The notes beneath the pieces were generated by a model. It was not told where the DNA came from, made no database searches, and worked only from the letters and a program-made list of their open reading frames with translations. Positions 1 to 10,100 of a stretch of 64,000 bases of DNA are shown here, in pieces; position 1 is the first letter of the stretch; each line of letters opens with the position of its first letter. The DNA comes from Ignavibacteriota bacterium (lineage in GTDB: Bacteria > Bacteroidota > Ignavibacteria > Ignavibacteriales > Melioribacteraceae). The stretch is taken from contig PAAX01000026.1 in the NCBI GenBank assembly GCA_002698995.1, positions 434,001 through 498,000 on the forward strand. Reading direction: 5' to 3'. Position numbers and translations under genes: made by a program.

Positions 1-234
1 GCGTTTTATAATAGACTCAGCTTCGCCTATATAAACAAGTTCTTTGCCTTCATCATCTCGTCCAAAGAGTAGGTAAATTCCTGTATTTGTCAAATCAGAT
101 CGATCAGTACAATCTTTTATTTTGATTCGTGGAATCTTATAAGCCTTCCCATTCCAATTTGATAACTCGCAAGTCATCCGTCCATTTGGATCACCGTCAA
201 TCAAGAAAATCTTTATTGTTTTTCCAAATTTCAT
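1..234 (-). CDS. GIY-YIG nuclease family protein, 3' end cut by window edge
   Basis: An open frame of 78 codons starts at ATG 234 and runs off the left edge. It carries GIY at residues 52-54 and YIG at 68-70, spaced as in the GIY-YIG nuclease fold. The N-terminal part, with FLIDGDPNGR and KAYKIPR, resembles the family of GIY-YIG proteins that often carry a C-terminal DUF4357 domain. Catalytic Arg/Glu residues would lie in the missing part. Members of this family are often found as stand-alone nucleases of unknown role. The gene is 85 bases downstream of the alcohol dehydrogenase on the same strand. The family call rests on the motif; the function is not known. Confidence 0.72.
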   Translation of the reverse strand, partial: MKFGKTIKIFLIDGDPNGRMTCELSNWNGKAYKIPRIKIKDCTDRSDLTNTGIYLLFGRDDEGKELVYIGEAESIIKR

Positions 235-319
235 AAAAACTCTAATTTAGTTTATAGTATCAAATTAATAATTAATTTTAATAAAATTCCTATAAGACGA
301 ATTTATTTTTATTGATTCT

Positions 320-1492
320 CTATACTTTCACTGCCAATTTATAAATCTCTCTAATATCATCTTTCATAAGTTTTTTTCTTCTGCCGAGAGGTAATCTTAT
401 TGCAGCATTCTCTGTTAGTTTTTCAATTTCATCTGCTGTAATTCCAAAATCATTAAGAGTAGTAGGAGCACCGATTTCCTTAAAGAACTGAGAGACTTTC
501 TCAATCCCCATTTCGGCTTTTTCCAATTCTGTTCCCTCTTTAATTCCAAATACATTTTCGGCTAACTGCGCAAATTTACTTGGATTATCTTTATAGACAT
601 ATTTCATCCAAGCGGGAAACATTACTGCTAATCCGGCACCATGTGCAACATCATAAAAAGCAGAAATAGAATGTTCCAAAGTATGTGTTGCCCAGTCGCC
701 GTAATTTCTTCCGGAACCTATTACTCCGTTAAGTGCATTTGTGGCTGACCAGCAGAGTTCAGCTCTTGCATCATAGTTTGAAGGATCATTCAACAGAATT
801 TTTGTGTTTTTCATTACTGTTCTGATTATACCTTCAGCAAATTCATCAACAAGATTTGTATTTTCGGTTCCATCAAAATAGAGTTCAAAAACATGGGATA
901 ATGTATCAACTGCACCGTAAACAGTCTGCTCTTTGGGAAGTGAAGTCTGAATTGAAGGATCAATAATAGTTACTTTTGGATATGAATCTATTCCGGCAGT
1001 AAATGCCCATTTTTTGTTCTCTTTTTCATTAGTGATTACTGCAAAAGCATTCATTTCAGAAGCGGTCGCAGATAAAGTTAATACGGTAAATATTGGGAGT
1101 GATTTGTTTAAAGCAGCTTTCCCCTCAAATGCATCCCAGATATTCGCTTCATAAAGAGCGCCGGCAGCAACTGCTTTTGCTGTATCAATAACACTTCCTC
1201 CCCCTACAGCCAGAATTGAATCGATATTTTCGTTTTTACAGATTTCAATTGCATCCTCCACAAAAGAAAGAATTGGATTAGCTTTAATTCCACCTTTTTC
1301 AATTACTTCAACCCCATTTGAATTAAGAGATTCCATAACTTCTTTATAAACACCATTTTTGAATATCGATTTCATACCGTAAAGCATAAGTACTTTCTTT
1401 GCATTAAATTCTTTTATTTCTGCGCCTATCTTAGAAATTGTTCCCTTTCCGAACAAAACCTTTGTCGGATTATGATATACAAAATTATTCAT
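320..1492 (-). CDS. Iron-containing alcohol dehydrogenase (YqhD/BDH type)
   Basis: This 390-residue protein has the two-domain fold of group III metal-dependent alcohol dehydrogenases, which reduce aldehydes to alcohols with NAD(P)H. The nucleotide-binding motif GGGSVID lies at residues 97-103. The expected metal ligands are D196, H200, H270 and H284, with the same spacing as the E. coli YqhD ligands (D194, H198, H267, H281). The whole length aligns with YqhD/butanol dehydrogenases, so it is probably an NADPH-dependent aldehyde reductase; the true substrate cannot be read from sequence. The start has a good SD (GAGGGG) just upstream. It is divergent from the 2-oxoglutarate dehydrogenase gene, with 220 bases between them. 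Confidence 0.93.
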   Translation of the reverse strand: MNNFVYHNPTKVLFGKGTISKIGAEIKEFNAKKVLMLYGMKSIFKNGVYKEVMESLNSNGVEVIEKGGIKANPILSFVEDAIEICKNENIDSILAVGGGSVIDTAKAVAAGALYEANIWDAFEGKAALNKSLPIFTVLTLSATASEMNAFAVITNEKENKKWAFTAGIDSYPKVTIIDPSIQTSLPKEQTVYGAVDTLSHVFELYFDGTENTNLVDEFAEGIIRTVMKNTKILLNDPSNYDARAELCWSATNALNGVIGSGRNYGDWATHTLEHSISAFYDVAHGAGLAVMFPAWMKYVYKDNPSKFAQLAENVFGIKEGTELEKAEMGIEKVSQFFKEIGAPTTLNDFGITADEIEKLTENAAIRLPLGRRKKLMKDDIREIYKLAVKV

Positions 1493-1712
1493 CTTCCCCT
1501 CGTGAATTATTTTTCAATTTTTATTGTTCATTAAATAGATATAAACTCTTATTTAATCAGTGCGATGTAGATAAAATAGTGAGCCAAAAATAACTAATTT
1601 TCTTTTTATTTTAATAAGCTATTTATATGTTTGTTATTCAAATAAATGAAAAAGTTTGTGCAATAAAATAAGACTAAATCTCTTTTTAATAACTAAATAA
1701 AAACTATAAAAA

Positions 1713-4700
1713 ATGGAAGAGCAACTATCAAAGAAGTACCATCAAGAACTATTTAATCATTTCGGTTATAATTTCGGATTTGTAGCAGATTTACTAGATA
1801 AATATCTCGAAGATCATTCTTCAGTATCAGATTACTGGCAAAATTATTTTTCAGAATTGACCGGAAACGGTATTTCATCTGATCAGACAAAAAAAGCTAA
1901 AAAGAGTACCGCTGTTAAAAATAACGGAAAAGTAGAAAATAATGTTCGTCCCTACATAGCTCCTACTTATGATATATCAGAAGAAGATGAACCGCAGCTT
2001 GTAGCCGGAGTTGGTGCAAGAATTATTGAAAACATGGATAACAGTTTAACTATTCCTGTTGCTACTTCATTAAGAACTGTTTCGGTAAAGTTATTAGAAG
2101 AGAATAGAAGAATTATAAATCTACAACTCAAAAGAATTAACGGCGGAAGAAAAATTTCTTTTACTCATATTGTAGCTTATGCTTTAATACAAGCTCTTAA
2201 AAAATTTCCAAATATCAATAATTCATTTGCAGTTCTTGAAGGTAAACCGCATGTAATAAAAAAACCTTATATCAATTTAGGTCTAGCCGTTGATGTTGAA
2301 CGCAAAGATGGAAGCCGTTCGTTAATAGTACCTAACATCAAAAAAGCGGGCAAAATGAATTTCAAACAGTTTGCCGATGCTTATGATGATTTGATTCAAA
2401 GATCGAGAACAGGCAAAATTGAACCTTCCGATTTTCAAGGGACTACGTTAACATTAACTAATCCGGGTGGAATTGGAACGGTTTCTTCTACACCACGATT
2501 AATGACCGGGCAAGGATGCATTATTGCAATTGGAGCAATTGATTATCCGGCTGAATTTAAAGCCATGAGTCCTTCTGCCCTTGCAAACCTTGGCGTTGGT
2601 AAAGTAATGAATATTACTTCAACTTATGATCATAGAATTATTCAAGGTGCAGAATCGGGTGAATTTTTAAAAGTACTTGATGAAATATTATTAGGAAAAG
2701 ATAACTTCTATGAACAGTTATTTATTGATTTAAAAATTCCTCAAAAACCGGTTACATGGGGAGTTGATACTACAATTAATAAATACGGTACTTATGAAGA
2801 AAGAGATGATGTAAGAAAACAGGCAATATTACTGCAGTTAATAAATATGTACAGGGTTCGCGGACATTTAATTTCGAATGTTAATCCCCTTTCAAACTCG
2901 GCTGCATATCACGAAGAATTGGATCCTGCATTTTACGGATTTACAATTTGGGATTATGACCGTCATTTCTTTACAGGAACATTAGCCGGAATGGAACGCG
3001 GTACATTAAGAGAAATTCTTGATCTCTTGAGAAACACTTACTGTGAAAAGATTGGTGTTGAGTATATGCATATTCAGAATCCGGTTGAAAAATCATGGCT
3101 TCAAGATAAAATGGAACCGGTTCAAAACACTCCTAAATTTTCAAATGATGTTAAAATGAGAATTATGGATAAACTGGTTATTGCAGAAGGTTTTGAACAT
3201 TTCCTTCATACTAAGTTTATTGGACATAAAAGATTTTCTTTAGAGGGATCAGAGACAGTAATTCCGGTGCTTGATCATTTGCTTGGAGTTGCTGCAGATT
3301 CCGAAGTTAAAGAAGTTATATTAGGAATGGCACATAGAGGAAGATTAAACGTGCTTTCTAATCTGATTGGAAAAACTTATGAAAAGATTTTCTCTGAGTT
3401 TGAAGATCAATACAATCCTGATACACCTCAAGGTACCGGTGACGTAAAATATCACCTTGGCGCTACCGGTGATTATGAAACTTATAACAGTAAAAAAATA
3501 AAAGTTACAGTTGCACCAAATCCTAGTCACTTAGAATGGGTAAATCCGGTTGTAGAAGGAATTGTAAGAGCAAAGCAGACCAGAGCACAAAATTTAACAA
3601 GAGATCATATCATTCCGATATTGATTCATGGTGATGCGGCTTTCGCCGGACAAGGAGTTGTAGCAGAGACTCTTAATCTTTCTCAGTTAAAAGGATACAG
3701 AACCGGCGGTACAATTCATTTGATTATCAATAATCAAATTGGATTTACAACAACTCCTGAAGATGCGAGATCTTCGCCCTATGCAACAGACGTTGCAAAG
3801 ATGGTGCAGGCTCCAATATTTCATGTAAACGGAGATGATCCGGAAGCAGCAATTTGGGTTACTCAGTTAGCTTTTGAATACAGACAAAAATTCAATAAAG
3901 ATGTAGTTATTGATTTATTCGGTTATAGAAGACACGGGCATAACGAAGGGGATGATCCGGTTTATACTCAACCGTTAATGTATAAGAAAATTAAAGAACA
4001 TCCATCAGTTAAAAAGATTTATCAAACAAAACTTATTCATGATGGAATATTAACTGAAAAAGAAATAGAAAAATTAGATAGTCATATTTATGATTCATTA
4101 GAAAAATCATTAAAGAATTCGAGAAAGAAATCTTTAGAATTCAAAGCTGACAGACCTTTGGCAATCTCCGAAGAGGAACTTAAGAATGCTTATAAAACAG
4201 AAGATACAAGTATGCCGTTTGATAAGCTTGCTCTTGTTGTTAAAGGAATTACTAAATTCCCCGAAAATTTTTCAATTAATCCGAAACTCAAAAAACATAT
4301 TGAAAAGAGAAGAGAATTTTTAACCGGCAATGCTAGAATTGATTGGGCATTCGGTGAAGCTCTTGCATTCGGAAGTTTATTGATTGAAGGAACGCCGGTT
4401 AGACTGAGTGGACAGGATTCGGCAAGAGGGACCTTTAGTCAAAGGCATTTAGTATTTACCGATATAAACACAGGAGAAGAATTTCTTCCTCACAATTTTA
4501 TTGAAGAAGGTCAGGCAAATATAGAAGCATTAGACAGTCTTCTTTCCGAAGCTGCAGTTCTTGGATTCGAATTCGGTTATTCAGTTTCTGATCCTTTAGC
4601 TTTAGTTATGTGGGAAGCTCAATTTGGAGATTTTGCAAATGGAGCTCAAGTTATAATTGATAACTTTATAGTGGCTTCAAAAACAAAATGGAATATCCCA

Positions 4701-5363
4701 AATAATCTTGTGATGCTTCTTCCTCATGGACAAGAAGGACAAGGACCGGAGCATAGTTCTGCAAGATTAGAAAGATTTTTAATTCTTTGTGCAGAAGATA
4801 ATATGTTTGTTACAAATCCAACTACACCAGCTCAATATTTCCATTTGTTAAGAAGACAGGTCCTTAACAGAGTTGATAAACCTCTTGTTGTTATGACACC
4901 AAAAAGTTTATTAAGACTTCCGGCAGCAAGATCAGTTAATTCAGAATTTACTTCGGGTAAATTTATGGAAGTAATTGATGATAATTCAATTAAGGATAAG
5001 AAATCAATAAACAGAGTAGTTTTAACTAGCGGTAAAGTTTATTATGAACTTCTGAAGTATAAAGAAATTAATGAAATTACAGATACTGCAATAGTTAGAT
5101 TAGAACAGTACTATCCTTATCCGGGTAATCAAATAAGAGAGATTCTAAAATCATATCCATCTGCAAAGAAAGTAAACTGGGTTCAGGAAGAACCGCAGAA
5201 TATGGGAGCTTGGAATTTCTTATATCCTAGATTAATGAATGATTTAGCAAAAGGACAAAAGATTAACTATGTAGGAAAACCTGAAAGTCCAAGTCCATCA
5301 CCGGGATCTGCTAAAATATTCAATCAAATGCAGGAAGATTTGGTTAAAAAAGCATTCAAGTAA
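1713..5363 (+). CDS. kgd: Multifunctional 2-oxoglutarate dehydrogenase E2-E1 fusion
   Basis: This is a single 1216-residue chain. It starts with the short helical N-terminal segment of OGDH E1 (about 15-50) and a linker. An E2 succinyltransferase catalytic domain follows (about 100-330), with the active-site DHRxxxGA motif at 306-313 (His307). The rest is a full thiamine-diphosphate E1 region, including GMAHRGR, GDAAFAGQG and SGQDSARGTFSQRH. There is no lipoyl domain, so acyl transfer must use a separate lipoylated protein. The layout and length match actinobacterial KGD (about 1230 residues), which makes succinyl-CoA in the TCA cycle and may also act as a decarboxylase or synthase. No SD precedes the ATG. 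A TATGTTTG box at 1626-1633 resembles a Bacteroidetes -7 element, but no partner TTG is seen. A strong terminator follows. Confidence 0.95.
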   Translation: MEEQLSKKYHQELFNHFGYNFGFVADLLDKYLEDHSSVSDYWQNYFSELTGNGISSDQTKKAKKSTAVKNNGKVENNVRPYIAPTYDISEEDEPQLVAGVGARIIENMDNSLTIPVATSLRTVSVKLLEENRRIINLQLKRINGGRKISFTHIVAYALIQALKKFPNINNSFAVLEGKPHVIKKPYINLGLAVDVERKDGSRSLIVPNIKKAGKMNFKQFADAYDDLIQRSRTGKIEPSDFQGTTLTLTNPGGIGTVSSTPRLMTGQGCIIAIGAIDYPAEFKAMSPSALANLGVGKVMNITSTYDHRIIQGAESGEFLKVLDEILLGKDNFYEQLFIDLKIPQKPVTWGVDTTINKYGTYEERDDVRKQAILLQLINMYRVRGHLISNVNPLSNSAAYHEELDPAFYGFTIWDYDRHFFTGTLAGMERGTLREILDLLRNTYCEKIGVEYMHIQNPVEKSWLQDKMEPVQNTPKFSNDVKMRIMDKLVIAEGFEHFLHTKFIGHKRFSLEGSETVIPVLDHLLGVAADSEVKEVILGMAHRGRLNVLSNLIGKTYEKIFSEFEDQYNPDTPQGTGDVKYHLGATGDYETYNSKKIKVTVAPNPSHLEWVNPVVEGIVRAKQTRAQNLTRDHIIPILIHGDAAFAGQGVVAETLNLSQLKGYRTGGTIHLIINNQIGFTTTPEDARSSPYATDVAKMVQAPIFHVNGDDPEAAIWVTQLAFEYRQKFNKDVVIDLFGYRRHGHNEGDDPVYTQPLMYKKIKEHPSVKKIYQTKLIHDGILTEKEIEKLDSHIYDSLEKSLKNSRKKSLEFKADRPLAISEEELKNAYKTEDTSMPFDKLALVVKGITKFPENFSINPKLKKHIEKRREFLTGNARIDWAFGEALAFGSLLIEGTPVRLSGQDSARGTFSQRHLVFTDINTGEEFLPHNFIEEGQANIEALDSLLSEAAVLGFEFGYSVSDPLALVMWEAQFGDFANGAQVIIDNFIVASKTKWNIPNNLVMLLPHGQEGQGPEHSSARLERFLILCAEDNMFVTNPTTPAQYFHLLRRQVLNRVDKPLVVMTPKSLLRLPAARSVNSEFTSGKFMEVIDDNSIKDKKSINRVVLTSGKVYYELLKYKEINEITDTAIVRLEQYYPYPGNQIREILKSYPSAKKVNWVQEEPQNMGAWNFLYPRLMNDLAKGQKINYVGKPESPSPSPGSAKIFNQMQEDLVKKAFK

Positions 5364-5393
5364 ATAGAATAAAATTCAGTAATATTAAGAAAT

Positions 5394-5423
5394 CGCAATT
5401 AATTGTAATTGCGGTTTTTTTTT
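5394..5423 (+). terminator. Intrinsic terminator of the KGD gene
   Basis: An 8-bp perfect stem (CGCAATTA at 5394-5401 with TAATTGCG at 5406-5413) has a 4-base loop and is followed by nine T residues. It lies 31 bases after the stop codon. Confidence 0.9.
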
Positions 5424-5513
5424 GATTTCGAAAAAATCCTACTTAATAAGGCTCTTGAAATAGTCTGCTTTTTTTCGTCAATTTAGGTTAACATAAATAC
5501 AAAGTGGATTATA

Positions 5514-6383
5514 ATGAAAGCCTCTAGAATTATACTTTTAATCGCAGTTTTATTTTTTTCATTATCTTGTAAAGAAGAGACAGCAAATTCATCAAATGAA
5601 GAAATTGATTACAATGATTTCAGCAAAAGAAGTTTTGAAGTTTATGTTCCCCCTACATATAATGAAAATAATCCAATTCCTCTTGTATTTGCCTTTCATG
5701 GTTCAGGAGGAAATGGAGCTGAAATGAGATCAATAACTGCATTTAATGATCATGCGAATGAAAGAAATTTTATTGTATGCTATCCATATGCAGCTTCGGT
5801 AAACTGGAATGAAGGATGCAACTGCAACATAGCCAGCCGCTTAGGTATTGATGATATTGGATTTATTGAGTATTTGATTGATAAATTTTCAGAGAATTAC
5901 AATATAGATACTACAAAAATATTTGCAGCCGGATTTTCACAAGGGGGATTTTTTACTAATAATGTAGTATGCAAACTCTCCGGAATATTTTCAAAAGCTG
6001 CTATAGTAGGTGGAGCAGTATCTAGACAACTTTCTAATGATTGCTTCCCTTCACAGAAAACATCCGTGCTAATGATTCAAGGGACTAATGATCAGGCAAT
6101 TTTATATAACGGAGTTCCATCAGGAAATTTTTCATATTTATCGGCTTCTGAGAATGCAGAATTTTGGGCAAATAAAAATGGATGCAGTAGTGAGCCTTTA
6201 ATCGAAAGTATTCCCGATAAAGGTGATCCTTCAATTTCGGTTAGAAGAGATACTTATTTAGATTGTGATAATGATGTTTCCGTAGTTTTATATACTGTAT
6301 TTAACGGAGGACATAGCTGGTATAAAAGTCCGGATCTAAATTCAACTGAAACAATAGTAAATTTCTTTTTTGGAGATGAATAG
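5514..6383 (+). CDS. Secreted PHB depolymerase/feruloyl-esterase-like lipoprotein
   Basis: A 289-residue alpha/beta hydrolase of the LpqC / CE1 esterase type. The N-terminus is a lipoprotein signal with the lipobox FSLSC, placing Cys19 as the lipidated residue, so it should sit on a membrane facing the periplasm or outside. The oxyanion-hole motif HGSGG is at 62-66, the nucleophile is Ser142 in GFSQGG, and Asp193 (GTNDQ) and His267 (NGGHSW) complete the triad. The family hydrolyses short polyesters or feruloyl/acetyl esters on plant polymers; the substrate here is not known. Several Cys residues (89, 102, 104, 153, 177) could form disulfides. The gene appears monocistronic after the KGD terminator. 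Confidence 0.85.
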   Translation: MKASRIILLIAVLFFSLSCKEETANSSNEEIDYNDFSKRSFEVYVPPTYNENNPIPLVFAFHGSGGNGAEMRSITAFNDHANERNFIVCYPYAASVNWNEGCNCNIASRLGIDDIGFIEYLIDKFSENYNIDTTKIFAAGFSQGGFFTNNVVCKLSGIFSKAAIVGGAVSRQLSNDCFPSQKTSVLMIQGTNDQAILYNGVPSGNFSYLSASENAEFWANKNGCSSEPLIESIPDKGDPSISVRRDTYLDCDNDVSVVLYTVFNGGHSWYKSPDLNSTETIVNFFFGDE

Positions 6384-6449
6384 TCCTTTAACAGCTAAAA
6401 CTCATTATTATATTCAATATATTTAGCAATATAAAATTTAGGAGAAATA

Positions 6450-6947
6450 ATGGCAAAAAATGCATCGTTCGATATAGTTTCGGAAATTGATTTTCAAGAA
6501 GTTGATAATGCTATCAATCAAGCTAAAAAAGAGATTATACAGAGATATGATTTAAAGGATTCTCAGACAGAAATTGAGCTGAACAAGAAAGATAAATTAG
6601 TTAACATCAATACTAAGGATGATTATTCATTAAAGCAGTCGATTGATATTCTTCAAACTAAATTTATAAAAAGAGGATTATCAATTAAATCTTTGAAGTA
6701 TGGAGAACCTGAACCGGCATCCGGCGGCAGATTAAAACAAAAGATCGATCTGCAGCATGGAATTTCAAAGGAAAACGCCAAGAAGATCACCAGCTTAATT
6801 AAGGAGCTGAAACTGAAAGTAAATGCTCAGATAATGGACGAAAAGATAAGAGTTCAAGGAGCAAAGATTGATGATTTACAGGCGGTTATAAAAGCAGTTA
6901 AAGAAGCAGAGTTAGATTTTCCTACACAGTTTGTTAATTATCAATAA
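6450..6947 (+). CDS. yajQ: YajQ family cyclic-di-GMP-binding protein
   Basis: The 165-residue protein matches YajQ/UPF0234 over its full length. It begins with the characteristic ASFDIVSEIDFQEVDNA region and has an internal RYDLKDS motif. The family has two ferredoxin-like half-domains and is known in Xanthomonas and Pseudomonas as a c-di-GMP-binding regulator; the E. coli protein binds nucleotides and RNA. It is a soluble cytoplasmic protein. A clear SD (AGGAG) sits 6 bases before the ATG. It is 66 bases after the esterase gene and ends in a strong hairpin terminator. Confidence 0.94.
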   Translation: MAKNASFDIVSEIDFQEVDNAINQAKKEIIQRYDLKDSQTEIELNKKDKLVNINTKDDYSLKQSIDILQTKFIKRGLSIKSLKYGEPEPASGGRLKQKIDLQHGISKENAKKITSLIKELKLKVNAQIMDEKIRVQGAKIDDLQAVIKAVKEAELDFPTQFVNYQ

Positions 6948-6953
6948 ATAGAA

Positions 6954-6990
6954 AATCCCGCAACTTCTAATATTGCGGGATTTTTATTTT
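6954..6990. terminator. Terminator between yajQ and the convergent membrane peptide gene
   Basis: A 10-bp stem (AATCCCGCAA at 6954-6963 with TTGCGGGATT at 6973-6982) encloses a 9-base loop. T residues follow on the + strand; a weaker TTTTC tract follows on the - strand, so it may act in both directions. Confidence 0.88.
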
Positions 6991-6998
6991 AAATCATC

Positions 6999-7088
6999 CT
7001 AAAAGAAAGATGAGTAGCTTGCATAAACAGCTGACGCAACAACTACCAACCACAAAAACAAATAAGTAAAAAGAGCCCATTTTTTCAT
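6999..7088 (-). CDS. Predicted 29-residue single-span membrane peptide
   Basis: A short open frame reads MKKWALF...YSSFF. Two lysines are followed by a hydrophobic stretch rich in L, V, F and A (about residues 4-23), as in a one-pass membrane microprotein or an uncleaved signal anchor. A strong SD (AGGGGA) lies 7 bases before the ATG. The frame starts 16 bases after the stop of the giant T9SS protein on the same strand and ends just before a hairpin terminator, so it looks like the last gene of that transcript. No homolog is recognised and no function is assigned. Translation is inferred from the SD, the start and the hydrophobic profile. Confidence 0.55.
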   Translation of the reverse strand: MKKWALFTYLFLWLVVVASAVYASYSSFF

Positions 7089-7104
7089 TGATATTCCCCT
7101 TTTC

Positions 7105-10100
7105 TTATTTTATCAAAATCATTTTCTTAGTTGCTACATCTTTACCGGCAACAATTCTGTATATATAAGCGCCGCTCGCTACTTTATTTCCAAAGTTATC
7201 ATCGCCATTCCATTGAAGATTATATGTACCTGCATTTCTAACATCATTTAAGAGTGTTTTAACTTCCTGTCCGAGCATATTGTATATTTTAACAGAAACA
7301 GCAGTCTGTTCAGGTAACCCAAATTTAATTATGGTTGTTGGGTTAAAAGGATTAGGATAATTCTGCTCAACAGTAAATTTATCCGGAATTAATAACTCTT
7401 CAACAGAAGTAACATTATCCCCTACTTTGAATTTACCGATTCCTGAATAATAAGAATAAGTTCCATCTTCAGTCTTACTTCTAACTCTCCAGAAATAGTT
7501 TTTATCCTTTTCTAAAGATTCTGCTGACTCATAAAATGAAGTAGAGATTTCATTTACAAGAACTGCATCATTCATTTCTGCATTATCTGCTATTTCCAAC
7601 TCGTAAGTTAAACCGTTTACAGGCTGTGAGGTAATAACCCAAGATAAAGTTGGATTTGCCGAGTTAACGATTATATTGTTAGTCGGTCCGCCAATCTTAG
7701 GCTGAAGCGGTGAATTAGTACTTGAATTAATTACAAACGAATATGTTGAAGAATAATTAGAATAAGTAGAACCTCCGTACCAAGATCTAACTTTCCAGTA
7801 ATAAGTAGCACCTACAGTTAAACCGGAAATTGAGACCGATGAAGATGTTTGTCCGTTTGGACCAACAGTGTTTGTTGCTGCCGGAGCAAAAACATCTGAA
7901 TTACTGTAAACAACTTCATAACCTTGAATGCCTGCAGATGAACCATTTAAATACCATGATAAAGTGACATCAGTACCAAAAATTAAAGTGCCATCAAAAG
8001 GATAAGAAAGAATTGGTTCTCCTGCACTTGCACCTCCAACAACTTTAAAACTTCCTTCTGCCCAATCTGTATAATCGGTTCCGTTAAAAACTGCAGCTAC
8101 ACCCCAATAATAAGTTTCACCGTAAGTTAAGCCAGTACCAAAAGTGTAGGTTGTTGTATTTGGATCTAAAATATCTGTTTGACCATCAAAATCAGAACTC
8201 CAATCAGATGAGTTTGAACCTGCTTTCCATTTAACATGATATTTAGAGAAGTTTGCTCTTGAGCCATCCAAGTACCAGCTTAAAGTAGGAGTATTTGAAT
8301 AAACTGTTACTCCGCCGATGGGCCAATTTGCATAAACATAACTGTAGGTAGAGCCGCCAAAGACTGTAAATACTGCAGTTGATGACCAAGCTGAAGTTGT
8401 AGTTCCGTTATCTGATCTGACTCTCCAGTAGTATGTTTCGCCAGGACTTAAGTTAAATGTTGCATTTGCATACGAAGCGACATCTGTATAATTAGTAACG
8501 CCTGCAGAAAAATCTGAAGTTGTGCTTAATTGAACATCGTAAACTAATCCGGCACCTGAAGCTCCCAAGTACCAGTAAGGTTGAATTGTAGTATTGTAAA
8601 CTAACAATCCTCCGGTTGGATAAGAAGGAGTTGGAACAACTAAAGTACCTGTTCCATTAGTAGTAAACGAATTCCACGAACTCCATGAAGCTATTTCTTC
8701 ATCAGGTGTTCCACGTTTGTAAACTGATCTTACTCTCCAAGAGTATTGAGTTCCGGGTAAAAGATTAACTCCAACTGTATGGAAAAGTCCGTTAATATTT
8801 GTCGCACTGTAATCGGCAATACCTGATTGATCTTGATCAACTTCAATATCAAAAGTAAGGTCTGTGCTTGCTCCCATTAGATACCAATATAAAGTCGGAG
8901 CATTAGTATAAACAGTCGGATTACCAATAGGCCAAGAAGGATAAGGAGTAACCGCTCCCCCTTTTGTTGTAAAGTAAAATACTGAAGAATGTGTTACAAC
9001 TTCTTCATCATCATTAAGAACTAAAACTCTCCAGTAATATTTAGTACCGCCGGCAAGCTGAAGGGTTCTGCTTAAGGATGTTTCTGTAGTATCATATTCT
9101 GCAGTTAACCAATCGGTATCAGTTGGGACAGTATTAGAAGCTTTAACTTGTAATCTGAATTTTAATCCACCTGTTCCTTGGTTCAATGACCAAGTGAAAG
9201 TAACATTAGTTGTTGTTGATTCAAATCCGTTTGCCGGATTCCAAGCAAAAACTGTTTTATGCGGGAAAGTTGTAAAATGCCAAATTGGTGAACTTAAAGT
9301 AACACCGCTTACATTATCATGAGCCTTTAACTGCCAATAATATTTAGTACTATTATTTAATGGGAAAGGATATGTTCCAGGATTGGCATCATCTTCAGTA
9401 GCCCATGTATATCTTATAGAATCTGTATCTTGAGGGATATTCAAATCTGTAAAAATTACATTAGCATCAAAAGCTATTTGACTTCCTCCTTGAGTTGAGA
9501 TTCTTAGTTCATAATAATCTTCAAAATTTGTTTCCGTCCATTCGAATGTAGGTTCAATTGCAACTCCAGTTAAACCAAGTATTGGCCAAGTAATTTCTAA
9601 AGGAGTGTAAAACGCTCTTTCAGTACTTTGTTTTTCTTCACCATCGTTCAATGCTGTACCGTCATTAACTCTGGAGTTAATCGACCAGAAATATTTAGTA
9701 GCAGGATTTAACGGTGCTGCAGGTTGAATTGAAAGACTTCCAGGATTAACAACAGTAGTATTGTTTACATCTGCCGGTGAAGCTGTCCCATCAGTTGTAT
9801 TTAAGAGTAGTTCATGCTCAACATTCGAAATGTTTGGATTCATCGTCCATGTAAAAGTTGGAGTAAAAGTATTAAGAATTGCATTATCTGCCGGTGCATC
9901 TAAAACCGGAGTATCTAAAATAGTTACAAACGACCAAACATCAGATCTTAGGTTACTTGCTGTAACTCTCCAATAATATCTGGTATTATAAACCAAAGGA
10001 CCAATTTGCTGTGTAGTACCGGCAACTGTGTTATCAAAAATAACTGTACCGGAAAAGTTAGCTGCAGTATTTACTTCTAATCTGTAATTATCAGCACCCC

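Noticed and set aside
1626-1633. TATGTTTG as promoter of the KGD gene
   Set aside because: It fits the -7 box but no TTG lies 19-21 bases upstream, so it was not listed as a feature.
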